Shown: positions 1 to 7,595 of the stretch, in pieces
Layout: every line of letters starts with the position of its first letter
Numbering within the stretch: the first letter of the stretch is position 1
Source: G963678095 sp963678095
GTDB taxonomy: Bacteria > Bacillota > Negativicutes > Selenomonadales > Selenomonadaceae
Direction: 5' to 3'
Length of the DNA stretch: 64,000 nt
Assembly (NCBI GenBank): GCA_963678095.2
Contig: OY782746.1
Span: 62,001-126,000, forward strand
Program-made: the position numbers and the translations under genes
Notes under the pieces: generated by a model
The model's input: the letters and a program-made list of their open reading frames with translations, nothing else
Databases searched by the model: none
Told to the model about the DNA's origin: nothing

Positions 1-931
1 CAATAATTATTTGCATATTAAGCTCTTTTAAAGACTGTTTAATTGAATTAAATATCTTTTTTTGATTATCAAATGGCAATAATGCATTAATGTTAAAGCT
101 AGTAAAATTAACCTTACCATGATTATCAGAAAAAAACTTTCTGTATTTTGACAGCAATAAGACTAATTCAGGAGCATAAATAGCACTATCAATACATTCA
201 ATTAACCCATCCACATACTTAGTTACTAAATTATTTTTTGATTCATACATCAATGGTTCAAATTTATATATAATCACATCATTTTTTTCACTAAGCCATT
301 TAATACAAAGGTTTACAAAGCTACTTTTTCCAGTTCCCCAAGGAGCATTTATCCCATACACCAAACTATTTTTAATTCCATTATCATATATTTTTTCAGC
401 TAATTTTTTTGCCTTATCAGAAAAAAACAAGAAATCATTCTCACTATCCTCTATTGCTTTATCTGGAATGAACAAAGGGATGTCCGGTAGTTTCTTTCTT
501 TTATTTGTAAAGAAATATATTGCAAAAATACTTACTCCGATAAGAAATAAATATAACAATTTATATGTATCAAAATTTATAATATAAGTATAAATGATAG
601 TGCTTCTAATAAAAGACATTGTTTCATTATAAAAAAGCATACCAAAAAGTATACCTAATAAACTCAAAATATCAATTTCTGTTGTTCGCTCGCTTTTAAA
701 TAATCGAACCCTTCTATTTTTAAAAAAGAGAATTCCAAGAAATAAACTAAAAAATAAACTTAATGTTTTTAAAGAAATATTCCAATAATCAACAATATTA
801 ATTGGCATTAAAGAAAAATTGATTCCATTCCAAAGTAGTAACTTATCATTTAATAATATCGCACTTATAGAAACAAACTCAAAAAAGCCTAATCCTCTAA
901 GAAGTTCTTTAATATAAACATATTTTTTCAT
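1..931 (-). CDS. KAP-family P-loop NTPase, membrane-anchored (3' end outside window)
   Basis: Reading from an ATG at 931 toward the window start gives 310 codons with no stop, so the C-terminus lies outside. The N-terminal part has about three hydrophobic stretches (near residues 56-71, 88-101 and 126-142). A Walker A motif APWGTGKSS follows at about 196-204, in the context VYGINAPWGTGKS, which is the signature of KAP NTPases (PifA-related, membrane-associated; some members exclude phage). The DNA is far richer in A/T than the rest of the window, suggesting transfer. The Walker B and the KAP C-terminal region would lie beyond position 1. Function in phage defence is an inference from the family, not shown here. 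Confidence 0.75.
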   Translation of the reverse strand, partial: MKKYVYIKELLRGLGFFEFVSISAILLNDKLLLWNGINFSLMPINIVDYWNISLKTLSLFFSLFLGILFFKNRRVRLFKSERTTEIDILSLLGILFGMLFYNETMSFIRSTIIYTYIINFDTYKLLYLFLIGVSIFAIYFFTNKRKKLPDIPLFIPDKAIEDSENDFLFFSDKAKKLAEKIYDNGIKNSLVYGINAPWGTGKSSFVNLCIKWLSEKNDVIIYKFEPLMYESKNNLVTKYVDGLIECIDSAIYAPELVLLLSKYRKFFSDNHGKVNFTSFNINALLPFDNQKKIFNSIKQSLKELNMQIII

Positions 932-986
932 TAATTAACATCCTTAATGTTTATTATACAACCTACACGCAGTTGCGTCTTAGTGT

Positions 987-1141
987 TTAACGAAGTTTTT
1001 TCAAAAGCCAAGCCATATTTTCTCCAATATTATTCATACCCTCTATATCAGATTCAACATCGCCTATTTAAATAATGTTTGAATCAAAATACTAGTATTT
1101 CCATTAGCCCTAGGACTTCCATTTATCCCAACAACTTTCAT
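987..1141 (-). pseudogene. Remnant of a flavodoxin-fold NADPH-dependent FMN reductase / iron-sulfur flavoprotein
   Basis: An ATG at 1141 opens a reading frame starting MKVVGINGSPRANGNTSIL, the N-terminal FMN phosphate-binding signature (GSPRxxGNT) of this family. It meets a stop at 1064-1066 after 25 codons. Just downstream, in another frame, lies a C-terminal-looking segment, DVESDIEGMNNIGENMAW, ending at the stop at 987-989. This matches the way such flavoproteins usually end. The middle of the gene, including any cluster-binding cysteines, is gone. I read it as an internal deletion of a once complete gene of about 180-200 codons. The family assignment rests on the two end segments only. 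Confidence 0.7.
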
Positions 1142-1154
1142 ACTGTGATCACAT

Positions 1155-1619
1155 CTATAATTCTTTCCAATATATTGCTCGTTGCTCTGTCAGGCCTAGC
1201 TTTTCATAAAACTTAGCCGCATCTTGATTAAACTGCCAAACCATCAAATTTAGATGCGTTACGCTATGAAAAGTAAGCTTCTCTTCTATAAATGAAAATA
1301 GTTGACTACCTATCCCTTTTCGTCTGTATGTGGGTAAAATATATAAGCTGTCTATGTACCCTGTTTTTTGTTTTATCATGCCTGGTGCGGCTACATCCTT
1401 GATTGAAGCGAATATAATTCCACAGATAAGGTCGTCTTCTTCGGCAACATAATATAAATGCTCTGGGCTTTTTATGAATTCTTGATACTCTTCTATAGTG
1501 ATGACATGATCGACTGGTTCATAAAAATCGGGATTGCCTACTACGTGTAATTTATGTAATTTGAGGATTATTTGATCTACAGCGGAGTAATCTTGTTTTT
1601 CTGCTTTGCGTATTATCAT
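1155..1619 (-). CDS. GNAT family N-acetyltransferase
   Basis: This 154-residue protein has the GNAT layout: MIIRKAEKQD at the N-terminus, the core strand GYIDSLYILP, and the acetyl-CoA pyrophosphate-binding loop RRKGIG at 99-104. The late NQDAAKFYEKLGL segment is typical of motif B. The acceptor substrate cannot be told from sequence. A ribosome binding site (GGAG) lies about 13 bases upstream of the ATG. The gene ends 13 bases before the flavoprotein remnant starts, so the two may have been co-transcribed. It is AT-rich like its neighbour. Confidence 0.85.
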   Translation of the reverse strand: MIIRKAEKQDYSAVDQIILKLHKLHVVGNPDFYEPVDHVITIEEYQEFIKSPEHLYYVAEEDDLICGIIFASIKDVAAPGMIKQKTGYIDSLYILPTYRRKGIGSQLFSFIEEKLTFHSVTHLNLMVWQFNQDAAKFYEKLGLTEQRAIYWKEL

Positions 1620-1701
1620 TAGCTTGACATCTCCAGTATGTAGAAATAAAAAAGGCTACACAAGACATAAATCCTAATGAACTTACATATCCTGCAAAGC
1701 C

Positions 1702-1729
1702 TTGCAAATCAACAACACAATAATAGAAT
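1702..1729 (+). promoter_or_regulatory. Possible plus-strand promoter
   Basis: TTGCAA (1702-1707) and TAGAAT (1724-1729) are separated by 16 bases. The pair points into a gene-free stretch that ends in a terminator-like hairpin. No plus-strand protein gene follows. Confidence 0.3.
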
Positions 1730-1735
1730 TATACA

Positions 1736-1897
1736 CCTAAAGATTATTGGAAGCTAGAAAAAAACCATTTTTTTTAGCACAGCCTGGTGTTAAGCCGGCA
1801 CCTAGTTTTAACCCTGACACTGCTGAGCGGAATCTAGGCAGTGATTTATACTTTTGATTTTCTAACAGGCCGTCTTTCGAAACGGTCTGTTTTTATG
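1736..1897 (+). ncRNA. Candidate small RNA of about 160 nt
   Basis: The gap 1620-1929 holds no credible ORF. On the plus strand it contains a possible promoter, then a perfect 6-bp hairpin (CACTGC 1818-1823 with GCAGTG 1838-1843), then the terminator-like hairpin at 1865-1895. That order suggests a short independently transcribed RNA. I do not recognise a known RNA family (not tmRNA, SRP RNA or RNase P). It could also be debris of a lost gene that kept its terminator. Confidence 0.3.
1865..1895 (+). terminator. Intrinsic terminator, plus-strand orientation
   Basis: ACAGGCCGT (1865-1873) pairs with ACGGTCTGT (1882-1890) with one G-U wobble, and a T-run follows. The T-tract is on the plus-strand side, so it does not fit the flanking minus-strand genes. 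Confidence 0.55.
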
Positions 1898-1929
1898 TGT
1901 CCGCATATAAATTATGACGATAGCCTGGC

Positions 1930-2751
1930 TTATTTTAAATCATCCAATATCACACCATCTGCGCTAACCCATACGCGCAGCGATTTAGTGAAATATACCC
2001 CGCAGCCGGTCGGATCGTAAACGCCGCCCAGGTGTTTTTTCTTTGCTAATTCCTGGCGGAAGGCGTCGGCTTTATCGGCAGAAACGATGCCTAAGTCTAC
2101 AACCTTTTTCGTTACAATATCAAATGCTGCTGCTCGTGCCATATCCGCGGCAACCGTTGCCTTGTGGTCAATCCCCTCGTCGCTCTCATAGTAACCGTAA
2201 CCTTTTGATTCAATAACCCAATGCCCATCTTTATCTTCCGCCTTTTCAATGACTGCCGGTAGGATCGTTATCTCTTTTTCAATAAATGGATTAAAAGCAT
2301 CGCTGGTTATCGTTTTTTGGCGGAAGGTTACCGTCAGATATTTTGCCGTGGCCCCGTCCCGGTCTCTTTCTTCTACGGTTTCCGATACTTCCTCTAAGGG
2401 AATGGAGTGTCCGGATATTGAAAAATTATCACGTGTAAGGCCGAGGGCGGCAGCATAGACACGGGATTTATATTCTCTGGACAGCTTAAATTGCACCATG
2501 TTCTCGGCCAGCTCTCGCGCATGTTCTGTCGGGATTGGATGATGCTGCAGATTCTCCAGTGGTACCGAATATTCATAGAGCTGCTCCGCATCGGTGCAAT
2601 TGAAAATATCGGCAAAAGCCGTGGCTTTCTCACCGGTTGGATCTGGCAAAGCAAAGGCACCGGCCGTTGAAAGCAACAGGACCTGACAGGATAGAACAAC
2701 AAGCATAATATGTGCCATTTGCCTAGGTGAAAAGTTCAATATCGTAAACAT
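1930..2751 (-). CDS. Exported protein of unknown family, LPDPTGEKA/YDPTGCG type (copy 1)
   Basis: The protein has about 273 residues and a hydrophobic N-terminal segment (LVVLSCQVLLLSTAGAFA) that reads as a signal peptide. The mature part starts LPDPTGEKA and ends with YDPTGCGVYF...VILDDL. A second gene at 13923-14747 shares the same architecture and many blocks (SRVYAA, SIPLE, FNPFIEK, YYES, IDHKA), so the two are paralogues. I do not recognise the family and assign no function. Likely location is the cell surface or periplasm. The start is uncertain: AAGGAG abuts the ATG used here, and a TTG at 2739 is an alternative. Confidence 0.75.
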   Translation of the reverse strand: MFTILNFSPRQMAHIMLVVLSCQVLLLSTAGAFALPDPTGEKATAFADIFNCTDAEQLYEYSVPLENLQHHPIPTEHARELAENMVQFKLSREYKSRVYAAALGLTRDNFSISGHSIPLEEVSETVEERDRDGATAKYLTVTFRQKTITSDAFNPFIEKEITILPAVIEKAEDKDGHWVIESKGYGYYESDEGIDHKATVAADMARAAAFDIVTKKVVDLGIVSADKADAFRQELAKKKHLGGVYDPTGCGVYFTKSLRVWVSADGVILDDLK

Positions 2752-2910
2752 CTCCTTGATTGGTTGATTTTTAATTTCATGTCTGCAGTTTAATGTTTTC
2801 GACAGCTACAGCTGCGATCCTGCAAGATTGGAAATTTCAGTAAAATCTTATAGCTTCGCTTTATGCAGAATACTAAATTAAAAACAGCCACCCCTATGGA
2901 TGGCGGCACA

Positions 2911-2939
2911 TTGTTTGTCCGTATCAGCTGTGATATACT
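2911..2939 (+). promoter_or_regulatory. Promoter of the small toxin gene
   Basis: TTGTTT (2911-2916), a 17-base spacer and TATACT (2934-2939) preceded by TG (extended -10). A 6-bp hairpin (CTGTCT/AGACAG, 2938-2953) overlaps the start-site region. The stretch from 2752 to here holds no gene that I can support. Confidence 0.6.
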
Positions 2940-2970
2940 GTCTATCGAGACAGTTGATGGTGTCGGTTTT

Positions 2971-2989
2971 TCCCTTTTAAGGGAGGTGG
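2971..2989 (+). promoter_or_regulatory. Shine-Dalgarno-sequestering hairpin of the toxin mRNA
   Basis: TCCCTT pairs with AAGGGA across 2971-2984. The second arm contains the start of the strong ribosome binding site GGGAGGTGG (2981-2989) of the ORF at 2994. Such hairpins delay translation in type I toxin mRNAs. Confidence 0.55.
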
Positions 2990-2993
2990 TGCT

Positions 2994-3071
2994 ATGACAG
3001 CGTATGAGGCGTTGATGTTGATGCTGACCTTTGGGTCGCTCATAGTAGCCATTCTTTCGTTCCGTAAATAA
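2994..3071 (+). CDS. Type I toxin-antitoxin system toxin, holin-like (Hol_Tox type)
   Basis: This 25-codon ORF encodes MTAYEALMLMLTFGSL followed by IVAILSFRK. It is a single hydrophobic helix with a basic tail, matching the short putative holin-like toxins common in Firmicutes. Known members insert in the inner membrane and stop growth when over-produced. The ORF has its own promoter, a strong and sequestered ribosome binding site, a convergent antisense RNA at its 3' end and its own terminator at 3212-3243. Together these make a complete type I module. The length is short even for the family. Confidence 0.8.
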   Translation: MTAYEALMLMLTFGSLIVAILSFRK

Positions 3072-3077
3072 CGGCAT

Positions 3078-3170
3078 GAAAAAAACCGCCTAGCGGTTGC
3101 CAGCGGCCTTCTTCAAACAGATTGTTAATCTCGTGGAGAGCCGACGCGACCAAACATCAGCTGTCTCTTT
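3078..3170 (-). ncRNA. Antisense RNA antitoxin of the type I system
   Basis: On the minus strand a perfect extended -10 (TGGTATAAT, core at 3177-3182) would start an RNA near 3170. It ends at a clean terminator: AACCGC/GCGGTT stem at 3084-3098 with a run of T on the minus strand (A-run 3079-3083). The RNA overlaps the 3' untranslated part of the toxin mRNA, which continues to about 3241, so it is fully complementary to it for about 90 nt. The -35 region is weak (TTCCGT). Pairing with toxin mRNA is inferred from the arrangement. Confidence 0.65.
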
Positions 3171-3211
3171 ATGTTCATTATACCACATCCAAGGGAAAAC
3201 GGAACCCCTGC

Positions 3212-3243
3212 GACCGCAAGAAAAGTACAGCGGTCTTTTTTTA
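3212..3243 (+). terminator. Terminator of the toxin mRNA
   Basis: GACCGC (3212-3217) and GCGGTC (3230-3235) form a perfect stem followed by a run of seven or more T. It sits between the convergent toxin and oxidoreductase genes. Confidence 0.8.
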
Positions 3244-3252
3244 TGAAGATAA

Positions 3253-4236
3253 TCAAATAGCAGGCGCATCACTTTTAAACGCTTTTATGGCCTCGAGTAT
3301 CTTCATGATTTCTAACGATGCCTGCTGTCCCATGACAGGACTTTCCAGCAGGCCGTTTTCGATGCATTCGCTCGCATGGCTGATTTCGCCGGTAAAGTCA
3401 CTTTCTTGCAAGACAGTGATTTCTTCGCGTTTCCCATTTGCATATAGGATGGCCTGGTTGTTTTTCCAATAATCATAGATGACAATATAGCCTTTTTCCC
3501 CGCCCAGGAAAGCTACCCCTTTATGCCCGTCTTCAGGGTGCCACAGCCAGCTGGAACTTATATTGGCGGCGACGCCGTTTTCATAGACAAGATCAGCGCC
3601 CATGAAATAATCCGTACAGCCTTTTTGAGCCGCGGCCGTCGCGCCGATTTTGGCAATAGCGCTTTGCGCAAAATAGTTTGCAAAGCAGATCGGATATACC
3701 CCGATATCATAGGCACAGCCGCCGAACTGGCGGTCGAAAACCCAATGGTCTTCGCTCAGATCGCTTTCGGCAACCCGGGTTGCATAATCGGCCCGGAGGG
3801 CGCGCAGCTTTCCGATGGCACCAGACTTGACGAGTTCGAGCAGTTTCGTGTTTAAGGGAGTAAATACGGTCTTTTCCGCCTCCATCAAGAAACAATGCTG
3901 CGCCTTGGCAAGTGCGAACAATTCTTTTATTTGAGCCGCATTTTCCACCAACGGCTTTTCACACATGACATTTTTCCCCATAAGCAGACAGGCTTTGATC
4001 TGGTCATAATGAACCTGGTTGGGCGTGCACAGGTAAAATAAATTGATGTTTCTATCCGTCAGTGCCTCCGGCAAGGAAGCATAAGAACAAGCGGCACCAT
4101 ACTGCTCCTGATAGTTTTTTGCTTTTATGCTGTTTCTGGATACAATGGCATAAAGACATGAATTTTTTGTATAGGATATGCCCTTGATAACTCGTTTGGC
4201 AATATTGCCAGCACCGACAATCGCTATGTTAACCAT
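3253..4236 (-). CDS. Gfo/Idh/MocA family NAD(P)-dependent oxidoreductase
   Basis: The protein has 327 residues. Its N-terminal Rossmann fold carries the dinucleotide motif GAGNIAKRV at about 8-16, and the conserved EKP motif (CEKPLVENA) follows at about 93-95. The C-terminal GFO_IDH_MocA domain has the usual glycine-rich segment FGGCAYDIGVYP. Members oxidise or reduce sugars, inositols or related alcohols in the cytoplasm. The substrate is not predictable here because no sugar pathway genes adjoin it. AAAGGGGATG precedes the ATG. It is transcribed convergently to the toxin gene. Confidence 0.85.
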   Translation of the reverse strand: MVNIAIVGAGNIAKRVIKGISYTKNSCLYAIVSRNSIKAKNYQEQYGAACSYASLPEALTDRNINLFYLCTPNQVHYDQIKACLLMGKNVMCEKPLVENAAQIKELFALAKAQHCFLMEAEKTVFTPLNTKLLELVKSGAIGKLRALRADYATRVAESDLSEDHWVFDRQFGGCAYDIGVYPICFANYFAQSAIAKIGATAAAQKGCTDYFMGADLVYENGVAANISSSWLWHPEDGHKGVAFLGGEKGYIVIYDYWKNNQAILYANGKREEITVLQESDFTGEISHASECIENGLLESPVMGQQASLEIMKILEAIKAFKSDAPAI

Positions 4237-4325
4237 CTAATCATCCCCTTTTCAGCCGTTATTTTAGAAAAAAACAGTATATAGAGTAATTCATACAAGA
4301 ACAGATTGGGAGATTTTTATGCATT

Positions 4326-4982
4326 TTAAAATTTCAAGGTCAGGCCCAGTCCGAACCCGCTACTGATGACATCGACCCTGTTTTGTTGATTGACACGGCG
4401 CGTTCCATTTTCCCGAATATATCTGTAATATAGATTTAAATCCGTATTCTTATTCAGCGCCTGACCGATGCCCAGTTCACAGTTTAGTAAGTCGCTGCCT
4501 GCGGCGAGTGTTCCCCAATAGCTTGTTTTTTCGTTAATCGCCGACGTTGCTGTAATACCAGCTTGGAATTTATTTTTGCTTTCCAAATCTGCGGAAAAAT
4601 CAATATTGAGTATCGACAAATAATTTTTTCCGGAGAAATTATTAACGCCAATAAAAATATTTGTTTTGGGGTTTATTTTGTAAATAAGATTAAGTTCCTG
4701 CATCTTTGTATCGATTTGATTAGATATCTCAGGATCATTCGTGCTTGCTGTGCTTAATCCGTGATATTTATACTGAATGGCATATGTATCACTTATCCCT
4801 GCGGTTATACCAAAATCAGGATTTGCTTTAGAAGGAAGAGCATCTCCACAAAATGTATCCTTTGGGTTCCCTATACTTATATCAATGGCTGTCTGGCCTT
4901 TTTTGATATTCGTCTGTGGTACAGCAAAGGCCGTAGTGGTTATGAGTGCTATACATGTTGTTAAAAGACAAATTTTTTTCAT
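4326..4982 (-). CDS. Small outer-membrane beta-barrel-like protein
   Basis: This 218-residue protein has a clear signal peptide (MKKICLLTTCIALITTTAFA). The rest alternates short polar/hydrophobic strands (YAIQYKYHG, LNLIYKI, LNLYYRYI) and ends FGLGLTLKF. A terminal Phe with an alternating last strand is the usual outer-membrane assembly signal, consistent with a diderm host. No family is recognised; YfaZ-like or porin-like small barrels are possible. The gene stands alone, with a palindrome (5056-5069) in its upstream region. Confidence 0.7.
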   Translation of the reverse strand: MKKICLLTTCIALITTTAFAVPQTNIKKGQTAIDISIGNPKDTFCGDALPSKANPDFGITAGISDTYAIQYKYHGLSTASTNDPEISNQIDTKMQELNLIYKINPKTNIFIGVNNFSGKNYLSILNIDFSADLESKNKFQAGITATSAINEKTSYWGTLAAGSDLLNCELGIGQALNKNTDLNLYYRYIRENGTRRVNQQNRVDVISSGFGLGLTLKF

Positions 4983-5055
4983 TAAAAGAGGACTCCTTTT
5001 GTTAAACGTATGTTGCGTCCTAATTTAGGATAACTCTTTTCTTGTAATTTGTCAT

Positions 5056-5069
5056 TGTACTAAAGTACA
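5056..5069. promoter_or_regulatory. Palindromic operator-like site
   Basis: TGTACTAAAGTACA is a perfect 14-bp inverted repeat about 75 bases upstream of the outer-membrane protein ATG, inside its likely promoter region. The cognate regulator is unknown. Confidence 0.4.
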
Positions 5070-5149
5070 GTATTGTTCAAAATGTTATATTTTGTTTTTA
5101 TTTAGCTTTCCTATTTTAGGGTCATAATTGAAAAAAATAGAAATCATTG

Positions 5150-5215
5150 CGACATCAATGTTAAAAGCCCGACTCTTTATATAGTAAAAGAATCGGGCTT
5201 TTAACATTGATGTCG
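5150..5215. repeat. Long perfect inverted repeat (23-bp arms, 20-nt loop)
   Basis: The arms 5150-5172 and 5193-5215 are exact reverse complements. Five more pairs form inside after one mismatch. It lies between the PfkB kinase stop and the outer-membrane protein promoter. It is longer than a normal terminator and has no T-run directly abutting either arm. It may be an atypical terminator or a small repeat element. Confidence 0.8.
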
Positions 5216-5278
5216 TTTGGGCTTCCATAATTACACGGACTGTTTTATGATTTATGCGATCTATGACTTTTCACATAT

Positions 5279-6175
5279 TTATTCTACTTGGCAGCCGGAA
5301 TGTTGTACTACCTTAGCAGCAATATGATTTGCCAGTACACAAGCTTCTCGTAACTCATATCCTGCTGCCAGTCCCCCTAGGAAAGCTGCCGTATGCGAAT
5401 CACCGGCACCAATCGTGTCAATGGCATGAACTGGCTGAGATGGTACAAGCTCAGATTGTTCCGCTGTACAATACAAGGTACCTTTGCGGCCCATCGTGAC
5501 AATAACTGGTTTTTTCGTTAGCCTATACAGTTTTTTTATTGCTTGGGATATGTCAGATTCGTCGGTTATGGCTGTTGCCTCATCCTCATTAAGTTCTAAA
5601 ATGGTGTTCATCTTCATGAGTTTATCCTTAAACCGATTGCCAATAAGCCGGGGGCCGGGATCGAGAATCAGCTGGCAGTCTGGACGTTTGCCCTGAAGAA
5701 ACCCCATAATGACATCACCGCTGGAATTTGCATCTTGAAATCCATAGCCAGAGGCGTATATATAATCATATTGAGTAGCATCCATATGACTAAACCACTC
5801 CGGCAGCCATTTCGTTTCGATGCCATCGATCGTAATAAAGGTCCGTTCGCCAGTCTTTTCTACCATAGAGAGGCTGTAGCCATTATCTTCTCGGCTGTCT
5901 TCAATAAGAACCTTGTGCCCACGGGAGCGCAGTTCTTGTTGAATGATATCCGCATATATGCCCTTGCCTACCGGTACGCAAAGATCGTGCTCAATCTTGA
6001 GGTAATCAAGAATTTTTGATACATTATACGCACAGCCGCCGACGGTATGTCCCTGTTGAAAGCCGGGGATGTCTTCCCCTGGCTTTGGGAGCTTATCGAT
6101 ATTGATGATAACATCGATGACGGCAGATCCGAGAACTAGAATTTTTTTATTTGAAATCAGCTTCATATTTTTCAT
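5279..6175 (-). CDS. PfkB-family carbohydrate/nucleoside kinase (YegV-like)
   Basis: This is a ribokinase-fold kinase of 298 residues. It has the N-terminal substrate segment VGGCAYNVSKIL and the C-terminal PfkB signature DTIGAGDSHTAAFLGG at about 253-268, where D259 is the expected catalytic base. The ATG at 6175 is chosen because AGGAG lies 8 bases upstream; the longer frame from 6202 would overlap the permease. The gene follows the NCS1 permease and ADP-ribosylglycohydrolase genes, an order like E. coli yegT-yegU-yegV. The likely role is phosphorylation of a ribosyl-containing compound after import or hydrolysis; the exact substrate is unknown. Confidence 0.85.
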   Translation of the reverse strand: MKNMKLISNKKILVLGSAVIDVIINIDKLPKPGEDIPGFQQGHTVGGCAYNVSKILDYLKIEHDLCVPVGKGIYADIIQQELRSRGHKVLIEDSREDNGYSLSMVEKTGERTFITIDGIETKWLPEWFSHMDATQYDYIYASGYGFQDANSSGDVIMGFLQGKRPDCQLILDPGPRLIGNRFKDKLMKMNTILELNEDEATAITDESDISQAIKKLYRLTKKPVIVTMGRKGTLYCTAEQSELVPSQPVHAIDTIGAGDSHTAAFLGGLAAGYELREACVLANHIAAKVVQHSGCQVE

Positions 6176-6186
6176 AATGTTTGCTC

Positions 6187-7572
6187 CTACTTCTCGGCAC
6201 ATGTATGCTCAATCTTTTGGGCCGAATGATTTAAATTCATGACAAAATAAAGGCCTCCGCTGACAAATAAGGTTAACAGTACGTTCAGACTATTCCCTTC
6301 AAAAATACCGACAGAAAATGGTCCTGTGAAAAAGAAGGTTTTAGAAAACAGGAGCCCGACGACAAAACCGACGATCCAGCTGATAACGCCCTTGTAGTTA
6401 ATTTCATTTTTTGTTGGATCACGGAGCAGTTCCTCCGAATAACCCTGTTTTCGGCGAAGTAACAGATAATCAACCAAAAATACAGAGGACCAGGCGGATA
6501 GTAGCTTGCCAATAATACCCAAAAATCCTTCGAGTGTACCTTGAAAGTCTTGAGCGACAAATAAGATGAGGATAGGGATAATTGTCACAACCAGTACTTG
6601 AAAAGCCATAATCAAGACGTCATTTAATATGATATGGGCCGCCTTTAGAACAATCTTGGAAGATTTCAGCCCTAAAAAGCATTGCGGCGTAAGCCCGCCC
6701 ACAGCCGTTATATAATAGACAACTGCCAGCTGCGCTGGCAGCGCACCTTTAATGACCTCAATGGGATTTGCTGAGCTGGCAAGATCGGGAACCTGGGTGG
6801 AAAGCAAAATCCCTACCATGATCATAAGTACCAAGGGAACTACTCCGCCCAAGGTAACTGCCCAGCCAACTTTTGTAGAAGAAGTCGCTGGTGCCTGATG
6901 GCAGCTATAATCTGCTGCATAACTCGTCCAGCCAATCCCGGTTCCCGCCATAACAAACGCAAGGGCGGGCAGGAAGTTCCCTAGCCAACTACCACTTGGC
7001 ATAGCAAAGAGCAGATTCCAGTTTGTTTTCGGAATAATAACTACGAGAATGACCAGTGTTAAGAAACCAAATAAATAGGTACAAATTTTTTGCATTTTCA
7101 CCAGCATTTCATGGGTGAATAATACGGAAACAAGCACTAGAGCAATAAAAATCGCCAAGCTTATTCCCATAATCGTTGGGGTTGTCGTAAAACCCAGTGT
7201 CAGGAACAAAGCCATTAAGGTCAGAGCTCCTGTGCAAACATTGATGGATAACCAGCCGGCGTGACCAATAAGCGCGGCTACAGCAGGGATGAGATTCCCT
7301 TTAAAACCAAAGGATGCCCGCGATAAGACAAAGGTAACGGCACCTGTATCTTTGCCAGCCAAACTCATGAGACCAACAATCCCATAAGAAAAAGAACCAA
7401 GAACTGTCACTAAGACCGCCTGCAGGAAACTCAACTTGAAGCCAAGTACAATAGCTCCATAAACGAGTCCCAGTATACCGATATTTGCTGCACAATACAA
7501 GAAAAAGAGCTCAAAGGGTTTATCTTTGCGTTCTGCTATAGGTAAAAAAACATTTTCGTTTTCAGTTGTCAT
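6187..7572 (-). CDS. NCS1-family nucleobase/cytosine-type permease
   Basis: The protein has 461 residues with about twelve hydrophobic segments. It carries the NCS1 hallmark GKDTGAVTFVLSRASFG near residues 73-89 and an intracellular charged C-terminus. The family (CodB, PurP-like, hydantoin permease Mhp1) co-transports nucleobases, allantoin, hydantoins or related rings with H+ or Na+ across the inner membrane. It sits between the ADP-ribosylglycohydrolase gene and the kinase gene, 11 bases from the latter. It takes the place of the MFS nucleoside transporter YegT of E. coli. Confidence 0.85.
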   Translation of the reverse strand: MTTENENVFLPIAERKDKPFELFFLYCAANIGILGLVYGAIVLGFKLSFLQAVLVTVLGSFSYGIVGLMSLAGKDTGAVTFVLSRASFGFKGNLIPAVAALIGHAGWLSINVCTGALTLMALFLTLGFTTTPTIMGISLAIFIALVLVSVLFTHEMLVKMQKICTYLFGFLTLVILVVIIPKTNWNLLFAMPSGSWLGNFLPALAFVMAGTGIGWTSYAADYSCHQAPATSSTKVGWAVTLGGVVPLVLMIMVGILLSTQVPDLASSANPIEVIKGALPAQLAVVYYITAVGGLTPQCFLGLKSSKIVLKAAHIILNDVLIMAFQVLVVTIIPILILFVAQDFQGTLEGFLGIIGKLLSAWSSVFLVDYLLLRRKQGYSEELLRDPTKNEINYKGVISWIVGFVVGLLFSKTFFFTGPFSVGIFEGNSLNVLLTLFVSGGLYFVMNLNHSAQKIEHTCAEK

Positions 7573-7595
7573 GGTTTTACCTCCTAAATTATGCT

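Noticed and set aside
1736..1897. tmRNA, SRP RNA or tRNA in the gap near 1.8 kb
   Set aside because: None of the diagnostic sequences (T-loop GGTTCRA, CCA end, SRP tetraloop region) is present.
2790..3077. 95-residue minus-strand ORF opposite the type I toxin
   Set aside because: It lies over the toxin promoter and toxin gene, has no ribosome binding site and its composition is not protein-like. The toxin-antitoxin structure explains this DNA better.
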